Positions 1 through 6,709 of a DNA stretch of 28,424 nucleotides are shown here, in pieces. The stretch's first letter is position 1. Each line of letters starts with the position of its first letter. Source of the stretch: JACQAI01 sp035507915 (GTDB lineage: Bacteria > Pseudomonadota > Alphaproteobacteria > Elsterales > Elsteraceae); assembly GCA_035507915.1 (NCBI GenBank), contig DATJNS010000136.1:1-28424 (forward strand). Direction: 5' to 3'. Under the pieces are notes generated by a model that was given only the letters and a program-made list of their open reading frames with translations, searched no databases and was not told the origin of the DNA. The position numbers and the translations under genes are program-made.

Positions 1-45
1 TCAGCCGCCTAGGAACGCACCAGATTGGCTCCAACGCGTCAATCC

Positions 46-51
46 AGGAGG
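46..51 (+). promoter_or_regulatory. Shine-Dalgarno AGGAGG of the SnoaL-like gene
   Basis: A perfect AGGAGG lies six bases before the ATG at 58. It decides the start in favour of this ATG over an in-frame TTG at 25, which has no ribosome binding site. Confidence 0.85.
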
Positions 52-57
52 TCCACC

Positions 58-411
58 ATGGCGGCCGATCACGACCTGCTCACCGCGCTCAACGACGACT
101 ACATCCGGTCGGTCCAGCACGGCGACGTCGGTCGCTTTCGCGAGATCCTCGCCGAGGATTTCCTGTGCTCGAACCCCGACGGCTCGCTGGTCGACAAGGC
201 GCGATTCCTCGAGCAGACCGCACGGCCGGTGACGATCCGCAACCTCTCGATCGAGGACGTGCGCATCCGCCCGATGGGCGACGTCGCCATCATTCACGCG
301 CGCACGCGCTACACGACGCCGAGCGGCGAGACGCGCCAAGGCCGCTACACCGACGTGTGGGCGCGCCGCAACGGCACCTGGTTGTGCGTCTCCGCGCACG
401 TCACGCGCTAG
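58..411 (+). CDS. SnoaL-like / DUF4440 (NTF2-fold) protein
   Basis: A small 117-residue protein of the NTF2 / SnoaL-like superfamily. This alpha+beta cone fold is used by ketosteroid isomerases, polyketide cyclases and many proteins of unknown activity. Visible family features are an N-terminal helix ending in the D-x-x-R-F-x-x-I-L-A-E-D-F pattern, a middle part built on R-x-R-x-M-G-D-V-A-I-I-H, and a C-terminal strand pair (G-R-Y-T-D-V-W followed by G-T-W-L-C-V-S-A-H). This is the usual DUF4440 layout. There is no signal peptide or membrane segment, so it is probably cytosolic. The start rests on the perfect ribosome binding site at 46-51. The dispersed inverted repeat and an MFS carrier follow. 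The fold call is firm, but the substrate and even the presence of catalysis are unknown. Confidence 0.85.
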   Translation: MAADHDLLTALNDDYIRSVQHGDVGRFREILAEDFLCSNPDGSLVDKARFLEQTARPVTIRNLSIEDVRIRPMGDVAIIHARTRYTTPSGETRQGRYTDVWARRNGTWLCVSAHVTR

Positions 412-425
412 GCAATCTAATGAAC

Positions 426-513
426 GTCATTGCGACGCAGCGAAGCAATCCAGAGGACAGAACCACTGGCCGAGTCGTCTGGATTGCTTCGTCGCTACGC
501 TCCTCGCAATGAC
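426..513. repeat. Dispersed inverted repeat of the 'ERSDEAI' type
   Basis: An imperfect inverted repeat has arms at 426-454 (starts GTCATTGCGA, ends GAAGCAATCCAGA) and 478-513 (TCTGGATTGCTTC ... TCGCAATGAC), with a 23-base loop. The left arm has lost about seven bases relative to the right. Conceptual translation of the arms gives peptides with C-E-E-R-S-D-E-A-I and W-I-A-S-S-L-R-S-S-Q, which recur as spurious ORFs in many proteobacterial genomes. That indicates a dispersed MITE-like or palindromic element. It ends 12 bases before the MFS start, so it may also form a hairpin in that transcript. Confidence 0.7.
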
Positions 514-525
514 AATGAGAATGAT

Positions 526-1737
526 ATGACGGCACTTTTGGATTCGGTGGAATTGCAGCGGCGGTTCGCCTGGCCGGCGGTGCTGGCATGCTTCTGCTCG
601 GCCGTGCTCGCGTGGGGCTTCGGCTTCTACGGCCAGTCGGTGTTCCTCGCGACCTTGCGCACCGAGCACGGCTGGTCGACGGCGCTGATCGCCACCGCGA
701 CCACGAGCTACTATCTGGTCGGCGCCGTCTTGATCGCGCTGACGCCCGGACTGATCGACCGCCTGGGCCCGCGCGTCGTGATCCTCGGCGGCGCCGTCGT
801 GCTGACGGCGGGCGCCCTCCTCCTGTCGCTAGCCGCCGCGCCCTGGCAGCTCTTCGCCGCCGATCTCGTGATGGCGGCCGGCTGGGCGACCACCTCGAGC
901 ACGGCGATCACCAACACGCTCGCGCTGTGGTTCGATCGCCGGCGCGGGCTGGCGATCAGCCTGGCGCTCAACGGCGCCAGCGCGGCCGGTTTCACGGTCG
1001 CGCCTGCGCTGGTCCATCTGACCGGCCGCGTCGGCCTGACGACGGCGGTCGCGTTGATCGCGCTGGCCCTGTTCGCCGTTTTGCTGCCCGCGGTTCTGCT
1101 CGGGTTGCGCGATGCGCCGCGACGGCCGGGCGCCTTCCGCCGCGCCGCCGCTCACTTCGGACGGCACGAAATCCTGTCGAGTCCGCGGTTCCGCAGCGTC
1201 GCCGCGTTCTATGCGCTGGCGTTGATCGCCCAGGTCGGCTTCATCGTGCATCTGGTCGCGCTGCTGCAGCCGCAGCTCGGCACCGCGGGCGCCGCCAACG
1301 CGGTCGCGGCGGCGAGCCTGGCCGCGATGCTCGGACGGCTCGCCACCGGCGCGGTGATCGATCGCCTGAACCAGCGGCGCGCCGCGGCGATCAGCGTGAC
1401 GAGCCAGGCGGCCGGCGTGCTCGCCATGCTGCTGTGGCCCGACGTGCCCGCGGTGCTCTACGGCGGCGCAATCCTGTTCGGCCTGTCGGTCGGCAACGTG
1501 ATCACCTTCCCGGCCCTGATCGTGCAGCGCGAGTTTCCCGCGCACGCTTTCGGCGCCGTGATCGGGCTGGCCAACGCGATCGCGCAGTTCGCGTTCGCCT
1601 TCGCGCCGGCGCTGCTCGGCATCGTGCACGATCTCGCCGGCGGCTACGCGCCCGCGCTCGCGCTGTGCATCGCGCTCCAGCTCGCCGCCGCCGTCGTCGT
1701 GCTGCGCGGCGGACGAAGCTCAACGACCGGTGGTTAG
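526..1737 (+). CDS. MFS transporter (monocarboxylate/OFA-like)
   Basis: A 403-residue major facilitator superfamily carrier of the inner membrane. About twelve hydrophobic segments are visible in two halves, separated by a charged loop near residues 190-220 (R-D-A-P-R-R-P-G region). The loop after the second segment reads G-L-I-D-R-L-G-P-R, a version of the MFS motif A, and the second half has the matching G-A-V-I-D-R-L-N-Q-R-R. Long Ala/Gly-rich helices and a W-F-D-R-R-R-G-L-A pattern resemble the MCT/oxalate-formate antiporter group, so an organic acid substrate is likely but unproven. The ATG at 526 is chosen because translation from further upstream would run through the dispersed repeat. 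The ribosome binding site is weak. The last 18 bases overlap the 3' end of the convergent quinone oxidoreductase gene. Confidence 0.88.
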   Translation: MTALLDSVELQRRFAWPAVLACFCSAVLAWGFGFYGQSVFLATLRTEHGWSTALIATATTSYYLVGAVLIALTPGLIDRLGPRVVILGGAVVLTAGALLLSLAAAPWQLFAADLVMAAGWATTSSTAITNTLALWFDRRRGLAISLALNGASAAGFTVAPALVHLTGRVGLTTAVALIALALFAVLLPAVLLGLRDAPRRPGAFRRAAAHFGRHEILSSPRFRSVAAFYALALIAQVGFIVHLVALLQPQLGTAGAANAVAAASLAAMLGRLATGAVIDRLNQRRAAAISVTSQAAGVLAMLLWPDVPAVLYGGAILFGLSVGNVITFPALIVQREFPAHAFGAVIGLANAIAQFAFAFAPALLGIVHDLAGGYAPALALCIALQLAAAVVVLRGGRSSTTGG

Positions 1738-2712
1738 CACGATGCGGCCGCGCGCGCTGCGGTCCCGGATCATGCGGAGCGCGTCGGCCCAGCGCTCGAG
1801 CGGGTAGGTCGCCATCACGAGCGGCTTCAGCTTGCCGGCCTCGGCGTACGCGAACAGCTCCGAGAAGCACGCGGCCATCTGCTCCGGTTCCTTCTTGCGG
1901 TAGTCGCTGACCTGCAGGCCGCTCACCTCGATGTTCTTGACCAGGAGATAGTTCGCCTTGACGGACGGGATGCGGCCCGCCGCGAAACCGATCACGACCA
2001 GCCGGCCGCGCCAGGCGAGCGCGCGCAGCGCGGCGTCGAACATGTCGCCGCCCAGGGGATCGAGGATGATGTCGGCGCCGCGGCCGCCGGTCGCTTCGTA
2101 GACCTGGGCGCGCAGGCTGTCGCGCAGGTCGGGGCGCGACAGGTCGATCACGGCGTCGGCGCCGGCCTGGCGCGCCATGTCGGCCTTGTCTTGGGTCGCG
2201 ATGCCGGCCAGCACCGTGGCGTCCATCGCCTTGGCGAGCTGGACCGCGGCGTAGCCGACGGCGCCCGACGCGCCGAGAACCAGCACGATCTCGCCCGGCT
2301 TGTAGCGGGCGCGCTCGCGCAACGCGAACCACGACGTGTCGTAGACCAGCGCCATCGCCGCGGCGTCGACGAACGACATCGACGGCGGCAGGCGGTAGCA
2401 GCTCGCCTCGCCGACCGTCACGGTCTCCGCGTAGCCGCCCTGCTCGGCCATCGCGAGCACGCGGTCGCCCACCTTGAAGCGGCCGACCGACGCGCCGACC
2501 GCGGTGACGACGCCGGCCGGCCCCTTGCCGGGCGCGAACGGCCGCTCGGGCAGGAACTGGTACTTGCCGCCGATCACCAGCAGGTCGACGTAGTTGACCG
2601 CGACGGCGTGGACCGCGACTTGGACCTCCAAGGGACCGGGCACCGGCTCGGGGAGCTCGCCCAATGTCGGCGCGTCGAGGCCGCCGAATTCCCGCACGAT
2701 CACCGCGCGCAT
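1720..2712 (-). CDS. NADPH:quinone oxidoreductase family protein (zinc-free MDR)
   Basis: A 330-residue medium-chain dehydrogenase/reductase of the quinone oxidoreductase type. It would transfer hydride from NAD(P)H to a quinone or an enoyl/enone substrate in the cytosol. The N-terminal GroES-like domain carries V-N-Y-V-D-L-L near residues 39-45 and G-V-V-T-A-V-G near 67-73. The Rossmann domain has the nucleotide motif G-A-S-G-A-V-G at 147-153 and D-P-L-G-G-D-M-F-D-A-A-L further on. The structural zinc cysteines of alcohol dehydrogenases are absent, as expected for this branch. The ATG begins with the typical M-R-A-V-I-V-R. Only 17 bases separate it from the end of the ligase reading frame, so it is the last gene of the operon. 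It may reduce an unsaturated CoA intermediate or simply recycle cofactor; the sequence does not decide. Confidence 0.9.
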   Translation of the reverse strand: MRAVIVREFGGLDAPTLGELPEPVPGPLEVQVAVHAVAVNYVDLLVIGGKYQFLPERPFAPGKGPAGVVTAVGASVGRFKVGDRVLAMAEQGGYAETVTVGEASCYRLPPSMSFVDAAAMALVYDTSWFALRERARYKPGEIVLVLGASGAVGYAAVQLAKAMDATVLAGIATQDKADMARQAGADAVIDLSRPDLRDSLRAQVYEATGGRGADIILDPLGGDMFDAALRALAWRGRLVVIGFAAGRIPSVKANYLLVKNIEVSGLQVSDYRKKEPEQMAACFSELFAYAEAGKLKPLVMATYPLERWADALRMIRDRSARGRIVLTTGR

Positions 2713-2729
2713 GGCACCGTCCGCATCGC

Positions 2730-2855
2730 TCAGCTCGTCCTTTCCCAGCGCACCGGCTCGGGGCGCAGTTTGCCGTCGCGCACCTGGTCGACCAGCGCAC
2801 GCTTCAAGAGCTTGCCGGTCGCGGTCAACGGCATCGCGTCGACCGCGAGGAAATA
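2730..2855 (-). pseudogene. Detached C-terminal segment of the acyl-CoA ligase
   Basis: Directly beyond the TAA that ends the ligase ORF, the same frame continues open for 41 codons to a TGA at 2730-2732. It encodes the expected end of an ANL-family ligase, including P-L-T-A-T-G-K-L-L-K-R, the A10 motif whose lysine (residue 524 if the stop were read as sense) is needed for adenylation. The remnant has no start of its own. It is either the dead tail of a truncated gene, a product of readthrough, or the sign of a one-base sequencing error. Confidence 0.8.
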
Positions 2856-4382
2856 TTACGGCATGTCGAACCTCGACAAGCCGGCCGCGTCGAGATGCGC
2901 GAGCAGCGCCGCTCCCGACACCGTCATGCCGGGTTTCGCCACGATCGCGACGCACACCTTCTCGCCGAGGCGCGCGTCGGCGACCGGAAACGCCGCCGCG
3001 CGCGCGACCGCGGGGTGCCCCTGCGCCAACGCCTCGATGCGCGCCGGATGAATGTTGTGGCCGCCGCGGATGATCACGTCCTTCTTGCGTCCGGTGACGC
3101 GCAGATAGCCGTTCTCGTCCAGCCGGCCGAGATCGCCGGTCATGAACCAGCCATGCGCGTTGAACGCCGCCTCGGTCGCCGCCTGGTCGTCGAAATAGCC
3201 GAGCATCAGGCTGGCGCCGCGCCCGCCGATCTGGCCGACCTCGCCGGGCGCCGCCTCGACGTCGGGATCGTCCTGGCGCCAGATGCGGATCTCGTAGCCG
3301 GGGCACGCGCGCCCCGAGGTCTCGACGATCCGCTCGGGCGGATCGTCCGGCAAGGTGTACTGGTGCGAGCAGGTCTCCGTCATGCCGTAGCCGCTCTGCG
3401 GCACCACGCCGCGGCGCAGCAACGCGGCCACCACCTCGCGCGCCACCGCCGCGCCGGAGATGCGGAAGCCCTCGATCTGGTCGAACCGTTCGACGCCGCG
3501 CGCGTCGAGCTCGGCCAGGAGATCGACCGCATGGGTCGGCACGCCGAACAGGAAGCTCGCGCCGGTCTCGCGCAGCCGGTCGAGCAGGCTCGCGCCGCGC
3601 GCCGGGTCGTGGACCACCAGCTCGGCGCCGACCGCGAGCGCCGTGACCAGCGCGCCCAGGCCGAGATTGTGGCTGAGCGGGCTCGCCGTATAGATCACCG
3701 AGCGTGGTCCGAGGCGCCAGTCGCCGGCGAGCGCGCGGGCGTTGGCGAGCAGCGTGTTGTCGCTGTGCATCACGCCCTTGGGCTCGCCCGTGGTGCCCGA
3801 CGTGAAGGCGAGATAGACCACGCGGTCGGGATCGGCGCCCAGCGGCGCGCGCCCGGCAGCGCCCTCGAGCAGACCCGAGAAGGGCGCGCCCGCGCGGTCG
3901 GGGACGACGCGATAGACGTGACGCAGCGAGGCGACGTCGCGCGCGGCGGCGAAGATGTCGTGGCGATCGGCGTCGGCGCCGTAGCCCGGCTGCGCGATCA
4001 GCGCCGCGGCGCGCATGCGCGCGATGAGACCGACGATGTCGGCGACCGTGTGGTCGCGCTGCAGCGACGGACAGCACACGAAGCCGGCGCGCGAGCAGGC
4101 GAGCAGCGCGACCGCGGTCTCGACGCGGCTCGGCAGCCACACGGCCACGCGCTGTCCCGGGCGCACGCCGCGCGCCGCGAGATCGTCGGCCAGCGCATCG
4201 GCGGCCGCCAGCGCCTCGCGGTAGCTCAGCCGGCGCCCGCGATCGCGCAGCGCGAATGCGCCCGGCGCGGCCTCGGCGTGACGGCGCGCCGCCGCGTAGA
4301 TCGTGTCGTCGCGCCAGAAACCGTCGCGATGGTGCTCGCGCAGCCGTTCGGCGCTCAGGAGCGTGAGGATCGTGTTGGTCAT
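2856..4382 (-). CDS. AMP-dependent acyl-CoA ligase, truncated by in-frame TAA
   Basis: An ANL-superfamily ligase that should activate a carboxylic acid as acyl-AMP and then acyl-CoA. The ORF has 508 residues. Motifs are the P-loop T-S-G-T-T-G-E-P-K-G at 194-203, G-Y-G-M-T-E at 331-336, T-G-D at 415-417 and the hinge region G-R-K-K-D at 431-435, all intact. The frame stops at a TAA (2856-2858) just after S-R-F-D-M-P. The missing 42 residues are still encoded in the same frame and hold the catalytic A10 lysine. Relatives normally read P-E-Y-F here, so one G-to-T change of GAA would explain it. The ATG overlaps the upstream Mo-hydroxylase stop by four bases (ATGA). The substrate is unknown; the sequence is closest in style to cyclohexanecarboxylate- and aryl-CoA ligases. 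As written, the enzyme would lack normal adenylation chemistry. Confidence 0.85.
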   Translation of the reverse strand: MTNTILTLLSAERLREHHRDGFWRDDTIYAAARRHAEAAPGAFALRDRGRRLSYREALAAADALADDLAARGVRPGQRVAVWLPSRVETAVALLACSRAGFVCCPSLQRDHTVADIVGLIARMRAAALIAQPGYGADADRHDIFAAARDVASLRHVYRVVPDRAGAPFSGLLEGAAGRAPLGADPDRVVYLAFTSGTTGEPKGVMHSDNTLLANARALAGDWRLGPRSVIYTASPLSHNLGLGALVTALAVGAELVVHDPARGASLLDRLRETGASFLFGVPTHAVDLLAELDARGVERFDQIEGFRISGAAVAREVVAALLRRGVVPQSGYGMTETCSHQYTLPDDPPERIVETSGRACPGYEIRIWRQDDPDVEAAPGEVGQIGGRGASLMLGYFDDQAATEAAFNAHGWFMTGDLGRLDENGYLRVTGRKKDVIIRGGHNIHPARIEALAQGHPAVARAAAFPVADARLGEKVCVAIVAKPGMTVSGAALLAHLDAAGLSRFDMP

Positions 4383-6709
4383 GCGCGGCGTGCGGCGGCG
4401 ATCAGGGCCAGCAGCTCGTGCGGGCGGATCGGCGCCTGATCGATCCGCACGTCGAGATCGGACAGCGCGTTCTCGATCGCCGAGACGATCGCGGCGGCGG
4501 TCGGCATCACGCCGCATTCGCCGACGCCCTTGACGCCGAGCGGGTTGAGCGGGCTCGGCGATTCGCGGTGCAGGACGTGGATCGCAGCGGGCATCTCGGT
4601 CGCGCTGACGAGCAAATACTCCCCCAAGGTGGTCGTGGTCGGCTGGCAATTCTCGTCGAAGCCCATCCACTCGAACAGGGCATTGCCGAGGCCATGGGCC
4701 GCGCCGCCGACGATCTGGCCGTCGACGATCATGGGGTTGATCATGCGCCCGGCGTCGTGCGCCAGCACTAGGTTGCGCACGATCACGCCGCCCGTCTCGG
4801 CGTCGACCTCGACCTCGGCGACGGCGCTGCCGTTGGCGTAGGCCATGTCGTCGAACACGATATGCTCGCTCGCCTCGAGGCCGGGCGCGAGGCCCGCGGG
4901 CATGGACTGACCCGCGGTCCCCTGCGCGGCGCGCGCAATCTCCCCCAACGTCACCGCCAGCTCGGGCGCCCCCGCGACCCGCACGACATCGCCGACGATC
5001 TCGAGATCCTGCGGCGCCACCTCGAGCCGATGCGCGGCAATCGCCAGCACTTTCTCGCGTAGCGCGACCGACGCAACGTGGGCCGAGGACCCCGCGGTGA
5101 CGGCCTGTCGGCTGTTGAAGCCACCGAAGCCGAGCGCGATGCCGGCCGTGTCGCCCGCCGTCACGGCGACACGCGCCGGATCGCCGCCGAGCTGCTCGGC
5201 GACGATCTGCGCCAGCATGGTGTGGGTGCTCTGCCCCATCGCCGCCGCGCCGGTGTAGACGTGGATGCGGCCGAACGCATCGATCCGCACGGTGACGGCC
5301 TCGAACGGGCCGCGCCCGGTGCCCTTGACGAAATTCGCCAACCCGATGCCGAGACGGCGTCCCGCGGCGCGCGCGACGCGCTGCCGTGCGGGAAAATCGT
5401 CCCAGCCGGCGCGCGCCAGCGCGTCGGCCTGGCACGCCGCATAGTCGCCGCTGTCGAGCACGACCGGCCGGCCGCCGCGCGCGGTCAGCGGCTTGGTGCA
5501 CGGCATCGCGCTCGCCGGCACGAGGTTGCGCCGGCGGATCTCGGCGCGGTCGAGGCCGAGCGCGTGCGCCGCGCGGTCGAGCAGCCGCTCCATCACGAAC
5601 GCGCCTTGCGGCTGGCCGGCGCCGCGCACCGGCGTGACCGGCACCTTGTTGGTAAGCGCGAGGCGCACGCTCATGTGATAGGCCGGCACCTGATAGGCGA
5701 GCGTCACGGTCTGCGCCGACTCGTACGGCAGGTTGACGCCGCGCGCCGTATAGGCCCCATGGTCGTGGATCAGCGCGCCGCGCACGCCGCGGATGCGGCC
5801 GTCGGCCTCGACCGCCAGCGCGACGTCCCAGTGCTGGTCGCGCTCCTGGGTGGTGGCGACGAAATGCTCGCGGCGATCCTCGAGCCACTTGACCGGCCGG
5901 CCGAGCGCCAGCGCGGCGACCGCGACCGCGACGTCCTCCGGATAGAACACGAGCTTGGGCCCGAAGCCGCCGCCGACGTCGGGCGTGATCACGCGCAGCC
6001 GGCGCTCGTCGCGGCCCAGCAGGTCGCCCAGGATGCGCGCCGCGGCGTGCGGCGTCTGGGTCGACATCCACAGGGTCAGGCGATCCTCGGCCGGATCGAG
6101 GCGCGCGACGGTGCCGCGGCATTCCATCGAGTGGCCGCCGCCGCGGTGCTGCCAGATCGTCGCGCGCACGACCTGCGCCGCGCCGGCGAACGCCGCCTCG
6201 ACGTCGCCGTGGCCCATGTCGAACGCGGCGAGCAGGTTGTGGGGCGCGTCGCGGTGCGCCGGCGGCGCGCCCGGCGCCAGCGCGGCGCGGCAATCGGCTA
6301 CCGCGGGCAGCGGCGTATACGCGACCGCGACCAGCGCCGCGGCGTCCTCGGCGAGATGGCGACTGTCGGCGACCACGATCGCGATCGGCTCACCGACATG
6401 CACGGTCTCGTCGCCGGCCAGCACCGGGCGATCGCGCTGCTGGCGATAGCTCGGGCTCGGCAGCGCGACGGCGAGCCGGTCGCTGCGCAGGTAGGGCAAG
6501 AGGTCGGCACGCGTCAGCACCGCGTGCACACCGGGCAGCGCGCGCGCCGCCGCCGCGTCGATCGCGTCGATCGCGGCGTGACCGTGCGGGCTGCGCACGA
6601 ACGCGGCGTGCAGCAGCCCGGGCAGCTGGATGTCGCCGACGAAACGGCCGCGGCCGCGCAGCAGCGCGTCGTCCTCCAGCCGCGCGATCGAACGGCCGAT
6701 CAGGCTCAC
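4379..6709 (-). CDS. Molybdenum hydroxylase large subunit B (xanthine dehydrogenase family)
   Basis: A 776-residue molybdopterin-binding subunit of the xanthine oxidase / CO dehydrogenase large-chain family. Such enzymes insert water-derived oxygen into a C-H bond of heteroaromatic compounds, aldehydes or similar substrates. The N-terminal a/b hammerhead domain begins G-R-S-I-A-R-L-E-D. Cofactor motifs follow: D-V-G-G-G-F-G-P-K around 244-252, V-R-G-A-G-Q-P-Q-G at 361-369, and V-G-E-C-G at 729-733 with the conserved active-site glutamate at 731. The loop is not the A-Y-x-C-S-F-R signature of form I CO dehydrogenase, so CO oxidation is unlikely. Start is a GTG whose GTGA overlaps the stop of the upstream paralogue. 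No FAD or 2Fe-2S subunit gene lies in the window, so electron-transfer partners must be encoded elsewhere. Confidence 0.9.
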   Translation of the reverse strand: MSLIGRSIARLEDDALLRGRGRFVGDIQLPGLLHAAFVRSPHGHAAIDAIDAAAARALPGVHAVLTRADLLPYLRSDRLAVALPSPSYRQQRDRPVLAGDETVHVGEPIAIVVADSRHLAEDAAALVAVAYTPLPAVADCRAALAPGAPPAHRDAPHNLLAAFDMGHGDVEAAFAGAAQVVRATIWQHRGGGHSMECRGTVARLDPAEDRLTLWMSTQTPHAAARILGDLLGRDERRLRVITPDVGGGFGPKLVFYPEDVAVAVAALALGRPVKWLEDRREHFVATTQERDQHWDVALAVEADGRIRGVRGALIHDHGAYTARGVNLPYESAQTVTLAYQVPAYHMSVRLALTNKVPVTPVRGAGQPQGAFVMERLLDRAAHALGLDRAEIRRRNLVPASAMPCTKPLTARGGRPVVLDSGDYAACQADALARAGWDDFPARQRVARAAGRRLGIGLANFVKGTGRGPFEAVTVRIDAFGRIHVYTGAAAMGQSTHTMLAQIVAEQLGGDPARVAVTAGDTAGIALGFGGFNSRQAVTAGSSAHVASVALREKVLAIAAHRLEVAPQDLEIVGDVVRVAGAPELAVTLGEIARAAQGTAGQSMPAGLAPGLEASEHIVFDDMAYANGSAVAEVEVDAETGGVIVRNLVLAHDAGRMINPMIVDGQIVGGAAHGLGNALFEWMGFDENCQPTTTTLGEYLLVSATEMPAAIHVLHRESPSPLNPLGVKGVGECGVMPTAAAIVSAIENALSDLDVRIDQAPIRPHELLALIAAARRA

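Noticed and set aside
1720..1737. 18-bp convergent overlap of the MFS and quinone oxidoreductase genes
   Set aside because: Short tail-to-tail overlaps are ordinary in compact GC-rich genomes.
2856..6293. Apparent fusion of a Mo-hydroxylase-shadow frame with the acyl-CoA ligase
   Set aside because: The N-terminal part is a frame shadow of Mo-hydroxylase B. The ligase begins at its own ATG (4382) with the normal family N-terminus.
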